Part shown: positions 1 through 8,402 of the stretch, one piece after another
Position numbering within the stretch: position 1 is the first letter of the stretch
How the letters are laid out: each line of letters begins with the position of its first letter
NCBI RefSeq assembly: GCF_014640335.1
Contig: NZ_BMGT01000004.1
Location: 186,001-250,000, forward strand
Direction: 5' to 3'
Source: Edaphobacter dinghuensis
GTDB lineage: Bacteria; Acidobacteriota; Terriglobia; Terriglobales; Acidobacteriaceae
Length of the DNA: 64,000 nt
Notes under the pieces: model-generated
What the model saw: only the letters and a program-made list of their open reading frames with translations
Databases searched by the model: none
What the model was told of the DNA's origin: nothing
Made by a program: the position numbers and the translations under genes

Positions 1-1
1 G

Positions 2-610
2 CTCCCTATGGACCGGATTGATGGCGTTCCAGAACAATGGAGGCAGTTGAAGGGGAGTGCCTATTACATCAGGCGATTTGATCGCGGTGCGAAGGGAAAA
101 CGTATCCATATCGAGGATTTCAACCAGATATACGGGCAGTTTCCCGAAGCCAAATATAAGGACTACAGCTACACCAATATGGCTGCCGATCTATGGCGTC
201 TGACGGATGAGACACAGTTCACCGAGTTCGTCAGAAGGCTCATCTTCAATGTAGTCATCGGAAACAATGACATGCACTTGAAGAACTGGTCTCTTATCTA
301 CCCTGACGGCCGCACGCCGCAACTCGCTCCAGCCTACGATTTCGTGTCTACCGTGTGCTATATCGCAGATGATCGTCTAGCCTTGTCTATCGCCAAAGAG
401 AAGGCCATCAGCCGATTGGATTGGGCATTGATGGAACGCTTTGCACGAAAAGCACAGGTTCCGAGCAAGCTCGTGCTCGAAACCGCCCGCGAGACCATAG
501 AGAAAATCATGGAACTCTGGCCAAGATTCCAGAAAGAACTTCCGCTGGATCAGAAGACCCGTCGCCTGATAACGGCCCACATGAAATCGGTCCCCCTTGT
601 GGCGCGGTGA
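2..610 (+). CDS. HipA-type serine/threonine kinase toxin, C-terminal part
   Basis: This is the C-terminal half of a HipA-family protein, the kinase toxin of HipBA toxin-antitoxin modules. The reading frame is open to the window edge, so the ATG at 8 is probably internal and about 200 residues lie upstream. Counting from that ATG, I see the HipA-type DFNQ segment (38-41), the catalytic stretch GNNDMHLKN (85-93) and the metal-binding AYDFVST (109-115). In HipA these residues bind ATP-Mg and transfer phosphate to a protein target, classically glutamyl-tRNA synthetase. Catalytic residues are intact, so nothing suggests an inactive copy. A HipB-like antitoxin would be expected upstream, outside the window. 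The family assignment is strong; the substrate is unknown. Confidence 0.85.
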   Translation, partial: LPMDRIDGVPEQWRQLKGSAYYIRRFDRGAKGKRIHIEDFNQIYGQFPEAKYKDYSYTNMAADLWRLTDETQFTEFVRRLIFNVVIGNNDMHLKNWSLIYPDGRTPQLAPAYDFVSTVCYIADDRLALSIAKEKAISRLDWALMERFARKAQVPSKLVLETARETIEKIMELWPRFQKELPLDQKTRRLITAHMKSVPLVAR

Positions 611-1028
611 TTTGGGTACCTCTTTTCGACGAGCGCATTGCTTTGTTATCGCCAGTTGAGATCCAGATCAGGGAGAATAAGCCGATCCCTCAGGACCGAT
701 CCTGAGACCTCGCGGGGCTCGGCAGAGGTCTGTGTCACACATCCTAACAAACTGTTTATTCATATAGCTCTGGCACCGGTCGAATTGATTGCAAGGGTGC
801 GGAAGGGTGCGGAGACCACTCAGAGAAAAGAGCGGCGGGCAGACGTGAGCAGAGTCTATTCGTTACCACAAGCCGACACAGCGGTACTTATACTCTCGGT
901 CTGACTGTTGTTCGGCTCAGGCTGGTATGTAGTCGGGGAGATGTTGATAGATTCCGTTCGACGGAAACCTAGAGACGGAAGGCCCTATAATCTCGATATT
1001 TCCTTTCGTCTAAGCGATAGTCGACCCG
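611..1028. other. Gene-free stretch with small inverted and direct repeats
   Basis: I see no convincing gene here. It holds two short perfect inverted repeats: CTCAGGA/TCCTGAG at 689-706 with a 4-base loop, and AGACCTC/GAGGTCT at 705-731. It also holds two copies of AGGGTGC ten bases apart (794-800 and 804-810). The 11-mer CGGCAGAGGTC (720-730) and the AGGGTGC heptamer both recur at the other end of the island (see 7362-7557). Neither hairpin has a T-tract, so a terminator role for the hipA transcript is only possible. Confidence 0.5.
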
Positions 1029-2251
1029 ATGCAATCAGCCAAAACTGTTGTCACTCTCGTTCATGGAACTTGGGCTACCAACGCCGCATGGGTAGAGCCG
1101 AGTTCAAAACTGTCATCTGAACTCCTGGCGCGGCTTCCCCAACCACTTGTGACGAACGTCTTTCGATGGTCAGGTAAGAACTCCGCGTCTGCTCGGAATT
1201 CCGCTGCCGCAAATCTTGCTGAACAATTGCGGAAGCTTATCGATGCTAACCCTGGTGCGCGCCATTATGTTATCGGCCACAGTCACGGTGGAAACGTTGC
1301 ATTGAAAGCGGTAGGGCCGCTGATCTGTTTGATAGAGTCGGTGTTATTTGTTTGTCGACACCATTCTTTCACGTAGGACCGAGGAACTTCGGAGACAACC
1401 GTGAAGTTGCTACGCTGCAACTGGGTGTTGGGCTTGGGGTCGCCGCATTCTGGGTATACTTGTTCTACCTCGCGTTCCACGACATCAATCACTACGGGCC
1501 CTTCCCGCTTTATTCAGGAATTCCGTTTTTCCTCTTCGTTGCATACATCCTCGGACGCTGGATCAAACGAGCAGACGCGGTAGCCGACGCATTCACGGTG
1601 AATGTCCCTATTGATGCGAATCTATTCATTGTTCGGTCGACAGGGGATGAGGCCGCGATGGCGATATCCGCATTTCAATTCGGAGGGTGGCTTCTGACGA
1701 CTCTTATGCGCCTATACACGAAGATAGTGTCCGTGATACACGGTCTTGCGGAATCATGCCAACGCTATTTCGTCGGCATTAGGCGGCCCTACGCCAAGAT
1801 TTTCTGTGCACTGCTCTCAGCTCTGTGCGCCATGTTGCTCATCATATTCCAGCCGCTCGGCCATATCGCCTCGGCGGTACTTGCTATAGCTCTAGTTCTT
1901 CCGATGGCGTTTTTTGTCCTCTTCCCGATTTTAAATTTGATGGATGCGGTTCCACTGATTGGTTTTGCGTGCTTGACACCCTTACTGGTCCTGATCATTT
2001 TGTTTGCTGCAATACCCCTGGGGCGTGATGCAGCATTGATGGCTGCATTCTATGAGGTGACCGTTGAGTCTGTTCCAGCGGGGGAGTGGATGGTGCATCA
2101 GATTGTGGCCAAAGACTCACAACAACTGAAACATAGCTCCACATACGAGGATCAAAACGCATTGACCGCAATTCAACACTGGATTTCTTCGTCCTGTTCA
2201 GAAGCGTGGCAGCTCGCAGAGCGCGACTCAGGTGTTGATTCGCTCCAGTGA
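1029..2251 (+). pseudogene. Lipase-like alpha/beta hydrolase with membrane segments, frameshifted
   Basis: One gene appears split by a frameshift. The first frame (1029 to about 1315) has a hydrolase start: LVHGTW (10-15) for the oxyanion hole and the nucleophile elbow GHSHGG (83-88, Ser85). The second frame (about 1316-2251) continues the fold with VGVICLSTPFF, then four to six hydrophobic membrane segments, then a lipase-like ending HSSTYEDQNALTAIQHWI that could carry the catalytic histidine. Adding one G to the GGG run at 1314-1316 restores a seamless 407-residue product reading ALKAVGAADLFDRVG across the junction. The frame change is visible in the sequence; whether it is a real mutation, a sequencing error or programmed slippage is not. 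The next gene follows closely, and a GTG in its frame overlaps this stop codon. Confidence 0.7.
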
Positions 2252-2307
2252 CCGGCATCTACCAGCCCTCAGCAATAATCTGTCGAGGTAAGCCACGGAG
2301 CTCTGAA

Positions 2308-3141
2308 ATGCCGAAGACGAAGAAAATCGTCAAAACAATTGAGTCGTACTTCTACAAGAGGCGCGCCCATACAGCAGGTATCCTTAGCGGGCCAAAGCGC
2401 GAGACATGGTTCAGTGCCGAATGCTTCGCCGCTTTGGCGGAGAGAAAGATTTCGAAAGAGGGACCGCTCACGTATTGGGGCGAACTGTCTCACGGGACGA
2501 TTGCGAAAGCGCTCAACGCAAAGCTGGGCAAAGGAAGGCCCTCCAAGATCCCGGATATGGCTGCAATTCTGCCTGCCGACCGGGAACTAGCCGTGGGAAC
2601 GATTGTCGAAAACAAGCTCATTCGTGCAGATGAGAAGCCTGAGTCCATTCTTAAAGGCCTGAGGACACAAATGGTCAATGCAGAAAGATGTTGGCCTGGC
2701 ACATCGATCGTTGGGCTGATTTTCATCGCCGGCGTGACTCATGCAAAGGAACCGAAGTACAACAAAGTTCTAAAGGAAGTGGTAGCAGCAGTGGAGGGTG
2801 TGTTCGCAGGGGTGCAGAACTTTCGATGGATCAACCACGATAAAGTCCATCGTATATTCGATGAAACCTACACAGAATTCGCTTACCCAGCGATGCATTT
2901 TTCACTGGCGCTTTGCGCCATCGAATTGTCGTCTGCACTGTTGCCGCTGGATGACGCAGTTTGCGTGACTAGGAAAGAAAAACAGACTGCCCCATCGGTC
3001 CTCCGGAGTCTACGAACTCGCCCGGAGACCCCAAAGCCTCATCGTTCTCCGAAATGGAATAGCCCGTCAATGCCGTTCGCCGGCAATTATATTGAGTCGC
3101 AAGATTCTCTTAGGCACAGCAAACGAAAAACAGCGCCGTGA
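2308..3141 (+). CDS. Unknown protein, candidate PD-(D/E)XK nuclease
   Basis: I do not recognise this 277-residue protein as a named family. It has IPDMAAIL (Pro82-Asp83) followed 17 residues later by TIVENKLI (Glu101-Asn102-Lys103). This is the spacing and hydrophobic setting of a PD-(D/E)XK restriction-nuclease core. That reading is inference from two short motifs. I chose the ATG at 2308 because CGGAG lies just upstream; a GTG at 2248 would overlap the previous stop codon but has no clear ribosome site. The last 60 or so residues are rich in Arg, Lys, Pro and Ser and look less protein-like, so the natural C-terminus may be altered by a frameshift. It faces the convergent gene ending at 3160. 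Confidence 0.55.
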   Translation: MPKTKKIVKTIESYFYKRRAHTAGILSGPKRETWFSAECFAALAERKISKEGPLTYWGELSHGTIAKALNAKLGKGRPSKIPDMAAILPADRELAVGTIVENKLIRADEKPESILKGLRTQMVNAERCWPGTSIVGLIFIAGVTHAKEPKYNKVLKEVVAAVEGVFAGVQNFRWINHDKVHRIFDETYTEFAYPAMHFSLALCAIELSSALLPLDDAVCVTRKEKQTAPSVLRSLRTRPETPKPHRSPKWNSPSMPFAGNYIESQDSLRHSKRKTAP

Positions 3142-3159
3142 TCGGCGATTGATTTGCCG

Positions 3160-4038
3160 CTACGTGTTTGGTTGCGGCGGCTGAATCCAAACGCGAAACT
3201 GTCCTATTTCCAATCCCGGTAGAGTTTGAGCACGCAGCACGTAACCATTTGCAAGAGGGATGCCGTAGTTCCAGGAAGAGCTGGTTTTTGGCCTTGGGTT
3301 CAGTTCTGCGGGAAACGCTCTATCAAAAGCAAGAGGTCGGGCAACCGAACCATTTGGAATCGTTGGCGGGCCGTAGCAGAGGCCCCACCCACCCGGAACG
3401 AGGAACCGTCCTTCCCTCGAAATGAGTACAAGATTTCCGGGTCTGTCCGGCGTGGAACACCACTCCTCAGCAGCTACCACGGTCACTTTGTTCGGGAGAA
3501 GCTCTGGGGAATGTGGGATCGCACTTCCGCTCAAGTAGCCGTGGAGACTTGCGTTAACGCGTGATCGAAAACCGTGGATGTCTTCGCCTCGGGCCTTGAG
3601 ATCAGCTTCCTGAAAAGCCTGCAGATCGTCGTCCAGACGTTCGAACTCGGTCTTCATTTGGCGGAGTTCGGCGATCATTGCCAATCGCCCTTCAGGCGAG
3701 ACGAACTGAATACCTCGATCCCAGAAATACTGGTGTGCAAGGTCGTTCCTCTGTTCGTTCGCTCTCTGCAAGTGAGCGGATAACCCCGAAGAAGCTGCCA
3801 AAGGAGACTTCAAGAATCTTGATACGAGATCGCCGAATGTTGACTGGTAGTTCTCGGCAAGTCGCGCATCGAAGTCCCATGCTGTCATGCCTTCCTTCTG
3901 TCTTTCAAGCGCCAACAACATCGCCAGTCCACGTTCAAGATTCTGGGCCATGTACATAGCCAACCCATAGTACGCGTACACATCTCGAATCTGATCGCTT
4001 TCAGAATCATGTACGCCTTCATAATCTTCTCTGTACAT
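3160..4038 (-). CDS. Unknown protein with HEPN-type RxxxxH motif
   Basis: The first 110 residues look all-helical and contain RNDLAH (Arg97 to His102), matching the R(x4-6)H active-site signature of HEPN RNases, preceded by a helix with a conserved-looking YAYYGLAMYMAQNLE. HEPN proteins are common toxins and defence effectors that cut RNA. The remaining 180 residues are not recognised; they include a Gly/Pro-rich segment and several Trp residues, possibly a beta-rich sensor domain. The start has GAGG upstream on the minus strand. The gene is divergent from the VPA1262-like pair, with 114 bp between them, so a shared regulatory region is likely. The motif is seen; the RNase role is inferred. 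Confidence 0.6.
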   Translation of the reverse strand: MYREDYEGVHDSESDQIRDVYAYYGLAMYMAQNLERGLAMLLALERQKEGMTAWDFDARLAENYQSTFGDLVSRFLKSPLAASSGLSAHLQRANEQRNDLAHQYFWDRGIQFVSPEGRLAMIAELRQMKTEFERLDDDLQAFQEADLKARGEDIHGFRSRVNASLHGYLSGSAIPHSPELLPNKVTVVAAEEWCSTPDRPGNLVLISREGRFLVPGGWGLCYGPPTIPNGSVARPLAFDRAFPAELNPRPKTSSSWNYGIPLANGYVLRAQTLPGLEIGQFRVWIQPPQPNT

Positions 4039-4152
4039 CGCTTCCGTCCTCGTTCTTGGAATCCTAGCTGAATCGTAATTTGAGAGGGTATTCTAAAAAG
4101 GCTTTCCGGACTAACATCAAGGATTGCCGCCGCAAAGAGATGAAACGATCGC

Positions 4153-5790
4153 ATGCAAGTTGAGAATCAAGACGCGAAGACGCTGAACGGCGGAAATCTG
4201 GATGAATTATCACGGTTGCTGGTTCCAGGAACGATTGGCTTCTACAACTTCTTTGACGTGACGGAGATAGTAGCGTTCGCAAATGGTGCGAAGACCCCGA
4301 TCAACGTATTTACAATCGCCGTGGCCGAGGAGACGACGCAGGAGATCACCGAAGGATGTCGCTTCCTGTCAGGCCGTATCGAGCTCAGGAGCCTCAAGGA
4401 TTGGAAGTTTGGGATCGTACGTTATTCCCGGCCAATCGCAGAGCTTGATGCGATCATTGCTGATATCGCATCGCGCCAAGTCTGGCGGGCATCTGGCAAC
4501 GATCTGAGTATTGGCTCGATGACACCCCTGCCATCGAAGCTAGTCCCTTCAGACCGAATCAACTTTGCACCTCTCAATCGGGTGCTCAAGAACAACTTCT
4601 GGGATGGATCGCATGTGCTGGAGTGGGCCGATCCCAAGAAGGATCTCGTGCGCCCTTTGTTCGACGATCCTACGAGACTCCAGGAGCTCTCGGATCGAGT
4701 GAATGAAGTTGTGCCCATCCGGATCGGCGCACTGTCAGATCGCCTCGGCAATATTATCCTTCAGTTGCCAGTGACCGTCATAACCTCCAGGTTCAACCAG
4801 ATGAGGCCGAGCAACGGACTCAAGCTAAAGATCGGCTGGCATCCCAAGGCTTCTCCGCGGGACCTCATGGTCACCTGCGAACGCAATTCCGATGGATTCG
4901 TTTCTTCATTTAACTCCGTGAGAGTGACGGGGCCAGAAATCGATATTTATCTTACTTCGAGTGAAGGACATTATAGGGCAACGATATCGGAACCGGGAAT
5001 CGGAACATTGCTTGCGGCAACAGGTGATTTTGACTACTTGTCCGCCGTTCCAATGAACATCAACCTTGTATTGAATCAAACTCGAACCTTTGTTCTAAAG
5101 GACGACTCTGGACAGGAAACAGAAAAGAAGGTCGCGATCATCACCCATCAAGCCATGATGGTTGGAGCGCCATACATGGACCCAAACGGCGGTTTCACCC
5201 AGGGACGAGTGTACGACGAAGAGATATCGCGACTCCTCGAACAGCGTCGATTTGTTCAGTATGCAAAGGATCCAAGTGCAGCTCAAGCGGATAGAGTCCG
5301 GGCTCTGCAAGACATCAGAAAGTTGATAAATGACCATGGAGAAGCTGGCGCATGGCTATGGGATCCGTTCCTGAGCGCCAACGATATCCTGGAGACACTA
5401 TTCTTTTGCCATCGACATGGAGTTGATCTACGCGGGTTGACGTCAGGTAAAGAACCACCTGAGGACGAGTCGTCTGCTTCGCCGGAAGACTTCGTCACGC
5501 GCCAACGGCGCGTGTTTACAGAGGCACGAAGCAACCTTGAAGGCCTTCGGCTGGAATTTCGGAGACGATATGCTTCGCACGGCACGATATTCCACGATCG
5601 GTTTCTTATTTTTCCCCGGACCCAACGTCGGCAAACACTTGTTTGGTCACTTGGGACTTCAGTCAACGGTCTCGGCAAAGAACATCACATCCTGCAGCAG
5701 GTCGACAACGGACAGGCCATCATGGACGCCTTCTTAGAGCTTTGGAACCAACTGACTGGGCCTGAGCACTTGATTTGGAGAGTCCCATGA
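4153..5790 (+). CDS. VPA1262-family-like protein with PLD-like C-terminal motif
   Basis: This 545-residue protein resembles what I know as VPA1262-family proteins, named after a Vibrio parahaemolyticus protein and of unknown function. The C-terminus carries HGTIFHDRFLIFP (His481, Asp482, Arg483) followed by LVWSLGTSVNGLGKEHH. This resembles the HxK/HxR and downstream G-S/T-x-N pattern of phospholipase D-like nucleases, but only one HxR half-motif is visible, so a catalytic dimer or an inactive fold are both possible. The N-terminal 400 residues show no motif I recognise. Its ATGA overlap with the next gene means the two are probably translated together and act together. It sits beside HEPN- and HipA-type genes, which suggests a defence role by association only. 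Confidence 0.6.
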   Translation: MQVENQDAKTLNGGNLDELSRLLVPGTIGFYNFFDVTEIVAFANGAKTPINVFTIAVAEETTQEITEGCRFLSGRIELRSLKDWKFGIVRYSRPIAELDAIIADIASRQVWRASGNDLSIGSMTPLPSKLVPSDRINFAPLNRVLKNNFWDGSHVLEWADPKKDLVRPLFDDPTRLQELSDRVNEVVPIRIGALSDRLGNIILQLPVTVITSRFNQMRPSNGLKLKIGWHPKASPRDLMVTCERNSDGFVSSFNSVRVTGPEIDIYLTSSEGHYRATISEPGIGTLLAATGDFDYLSAVPMNINLVLNQTRTFVLKDDSGQETEKKVAIITHQAMMVGAPYMDPNGGFTQGRVYDEEISRLLEQRRFVQYAKDPSAAQADRVRALQDIRKLINDHGEAGAWLWDPFLSANDILETLFFCHRHGVDLRGLTSGKEPPEDESSASPEDFVTRQRRVFTEARSNLEGLRLEFRRRYASHGTIFHDRFLIFPRTQRRQTLVWSLGTSVNGLGKEHHILQQVDNGQAIMDAFLELWNQLTGPEHLIWRVP

Positions 5791-7238
5791 GGTTAGCGGA
5801 GTTCCAAGATGCGATTTCAAATGCCTTAGACACCGGTGATGTTCTACCGCCGGAAGCCTTGCTGCGGACTCTTGACGGTCAGGTTGATGCCAATCGTTCT
5901 TTGATGGATTTGGATCAAAGGAGAGTCGTATTCGAATCGCTGCACGAGGAGTTTCCATTTTTCAAAGCACTCCTTCCAAATCAACCACCGCCGTCGCAAG
6001 AGGAAACGCTCCGCGGAATAGGGGTGCTGCGCTGGCTCATCGAGCAGTTTCGGGGATGGTCATCGGCGGGCGATCCAAAGCTCAATCGACTTGCAGCTCT
6101 TATCGCGATCATCCAATCGTGCCCATGGGATAGTAATGCATGGTTTCTGCTTGATCACGATGTCCTCTTCAACGCGGAGTTGATTCAGAGACTCCAGAAG
6201 TTAATAGCGTCGATCAGAATCGAAACCAATGTTGAGGATTCGAGGGGCGATGCTGAAGCACGAGATGCAACGCTGGCTCAAATCAACAACGCGGAGTCAG
6301 CAGCTGACTGGAAGGCGCTGCTACAGATCCGGCGACGGACGGTTTACCTTGCCCAGCAGAACTCAATCATCACCGAGGCTGTGCGTTACCTCTACAGGCA
6401 CGACCAAGCTGTATTAGTGACTGCTACAGCAGGGATTCGAACTCTTGCTTTTATCCCGCAAATACTCAACGCCCTCACGGTCGAGCAGGCGTTCAATCTT
6501 GCCGGCCAGAGCGACAATCAATTGCTTCGGTTGATGGCCATCGATACCACGTTCGACCAGAGGCCGCGGAATCAACCTTTTTCTACAGAGGAAGCTCGTT
6601 CTTTGAAGGTTCTCTTGGAGCGGATTGCACTCGACCAACCAGCTTGGCGAACATTTGTTCAGCTCTACAGTGAACAGCCTTCGGCGTACCCAGCTCTTCA
6701 ACCAACAATAGGGGCAGCCCTCACTACAGCTCCGGAAGCTGCTTTGGACGCGTACGTGGACTGCGTAAAGTTGTCCGCTCCATGCAACATGCCAGATCGC
6801 CAACTGGTCGCAATGTGTCTGGACATCTTTCGAAAGGGCTCTAGCGCGGAGCGCAGGCAAAGACTCTGGATGAGAGCATTTGATCGGTGGAAGAATTGGA
6901 CTTTCGATGGAGTTGGGGAAAGTCTTATGGAGCCGACTCTATCCGAGTTGGACTATGCTGTTGTGGGCTACCTGAAGGAATGTGACGAAACAGGTATTTC
7001 TAGGGCAGAGCTGGTGCGTATCGAGAGTGAATTGGCTTCACTCGAAACTAGATGGTTCACGACCGCTGTGGATCTTTATACGACGCGGAACCGACTCATG
7101 TCTCGTTTCCAGCCCTATGCACACGCAACTGACCCATCAAGTCAACAAGGCTGGTTGATGGGGAGCGCAAGCTATCGGCCCGACGTGTGCGCTACCTTGT
7201 ATGCGTCGCTTCGTTACAGCGTCAAAGGTGATTCCTAA
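5787..7238 (+). CDS. Unknown protein coupled to the VPA1262-like gene
   Basis: I do not recognise this 483-residue protein. It appears mostly alpha-helical, rich in Leu, Ala, Arg and Gln, with no signal peptide or membrane segment, and resembles a helical-repeat scaffold more than an enzyme. I chose the ATG at 5787 because it overlaps the preceding TGA (ATGA), the usual mark of translational coupling; a TTG at 5775 is possible but less likely. The fixed arrangement suggests it is the obligate partner, sensor or regulator of the upstream PLD-like protein. No catalytic motif was found. It is followed by more than 1 kb without genes. Confidence 0.55.
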   Translation: MRLAEFQDAISNALDTGDVLPPEALLRTLDGQVDANRSLMDLDQRRVVFESLHEEFPFFKALLPNQPPPSQEETLRGIGVLRWLIEQFRGWSSAGDPKLNRLAALIAIIQSCPWDSNAWFLLDHDVLFNAELIQRLQKLIASIRIETNVEDSRGDAEARDATLAQINNAESAADWKALLQIRRRTVYLAQQNSIITEAVRYLYRHDQAVLVTATAGIRTLAFIPQILNALTVEQAFNLAGQSDNQLLRLMAIDTTFDQRPRNQPFSTEEARSLKVLLERIALDQPAWRTFVQLYSEQPSAYPALQPTIGAALTTAPEAALDAYVDCVKLSAPCNMPDRQLVAMCLDIFRKGSSAERRQRLWMRAFDRWKNWTFDGVGESLMEPTLSELDYAVVGYLKECDETGISRAELVRIESELASLETRWFTTAVDLYTTRNRLMSRFQPYAHATDPSSQQGWLMGSASYRPDVCATLYASLRYSVKGDS

Positions 7239-7972
7239 CAATGCCTCGCAGCATGAGCTGGGAATCTTTTGCGCAGCGCTAAAAGCCGAACAGATCCCAA
7301 CATGAGTGCGGAAACAATCGACTTCCTAAGCCACTGAAGTCACTACATTTGCTATAGCAGGAGGGTGCTTATGGCCCTTCCATACCCTCGAAATTCGAAT
7401 AAACAGCAGAACTCTTAGACCTCTGTCCAGATAGACCTCTCAGCCTATGCACGGCAGAGGTCAAGCTCTCATCACCCTGATCTCTTGAGGGTGCTCGCGA
7501 GGGTGCTGAAAATTGGAATTTGCGTTTTTCCCAGTGTTTTTGAGTGCTCAAGGGTGCTGTCGTTAGCCATCAGCGCCCATGAAATCATTTAGATACAACC
7601 AGTTAGCGTAACTGTCACGGTAGAGGTCAAATGTAGCCCTATCAGCAAAACGAGACGCGCTTCTCGTCACCCACATTTACCGGCTAATATGCCGGTTTAT
7701 ACCGGATTATCCACCAAGGCTACCGGATCAACCCATTTATCCTTCTGTGCTTTTGAGTCACTTTTCGGGGCTGAAGGCAAACTCCCTCCGCCCCGACTTT
7801 GCCCCCTTTGGTGATACGAAGTGATACGAAAATCTTGCAAAAAACTGTCTATTGGTGAGAAAATCCGGGACAGAAGGGTACGCTTGAGAAATCCGGCAAA
7901 CCCTTCAAATTGAGTGGTTTTGCAGTCAAATCTCACAAAGAAAACGGCATAGCGATCACGGGTGTAGGAGCC

Positions 7973-7995
7973 TTCGAATCCCTCCGCCCCGACCA
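7973..7995 (+). repeat. Orphan tRNA 3'-end-like sequence, possible attachment-site scar
   Basis: The sequence reads as a T-loop TTCGAAT, a 3' stem strand CCCTC, an acceptor strand CGCCCCGA and a terminal CCA, as at the end of a tRNA gene. No matching 5' acceptor strand or anticodon arm lies in the preceding 80 bases, so it is not a complete tRNA. Genomic islands often integrate into tRNA 3' ends and leave such a copy at their far end. The boundary role is inference. Confidence 0.5.
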
Positions 7996-8284
7996 TTGAT
8001 TCAATCACTTACAGGCTTGTTTATCAGTCTGTTTATTAATTCCGGCGGTCGGCCTTACTCAAACGGTATCTACCTTTGAGGCCCCGCATGGAAGTCCGAT
8101 TCCTATCTCCATATCAAAAGCACCGGCAATGCAGTTTTGCGCCAGAAAAGCAACTAGATTCTTCCTCGGCGAACCTGTTTCCCATCCAAGCTATAGAGGT
8201 GGTACTGCCCCTATTTGGCAATCCAATTCCGCCCGCATTCCTTCCCAATGAATTGAATTAATAATTTCGGCGAAACGATTTCTA

Positions 8285-8313
8285 TTGACACTCGCTCTCA
8301 AGCGACTTATATT
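8285..8313 (+). promoter_or_regulatory. Near-consensus sigma-70 promoter for the first receptor gene
   Basis: A perfect -35 box TTGACA (8285-8290) is followed by a 17-base spacer and a -10 box TATATT (8308-8313). Transcription would start near 8320, leaving a leader of about 80 bases before the ATG at 8403. The upstream flank is AT-rich. No activator or repressor site is obvious. Confidence 0.75.
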
Positions 8314-8402
8314 CCTTCCCGCATCTGGTAGTACCACTTTTAGGTTGTCAATAAGTATTTAGAAACTATATTTCTCCTAATTTGTTTTGCGAGGACAGAT
8401 CG

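Larger units (their letters stand above)
7239..8402. other. Gene-free island end with repeats and tRNA-like scar
   Basis: No gene is supported in this stretch. It contains four AGGGTGC heptamers (7362, 7488, 7500, 7551) and the 11-mer CGGCAGAGGTC (7452-7462), both also present at 720-810. The 15-mer TCCCTCCGCCCCGAC occurs twice (7783-7797 and 7979-7993), the second inside a tRNA 3'-end-like sequence. The last 120 bases hold the promoter of the next gene. No integrase gene or clear integrase remnant was found. Confidence 0.6.

Noticed and set aside
638-1120. Short plus-strand frames at 638-904 and 908-1120
   Set aside because: No ribosome site, no domain, and they run through repeats and hairpins or overlap the hydrolase start.
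7697-8008. 103-codon minus-strand frame starting in the tRNA-like sequence
   Set aside because: It begins inside the tRNA 3'-end-like scar, a common source of false frames, and shows no protein-like composition or domain.
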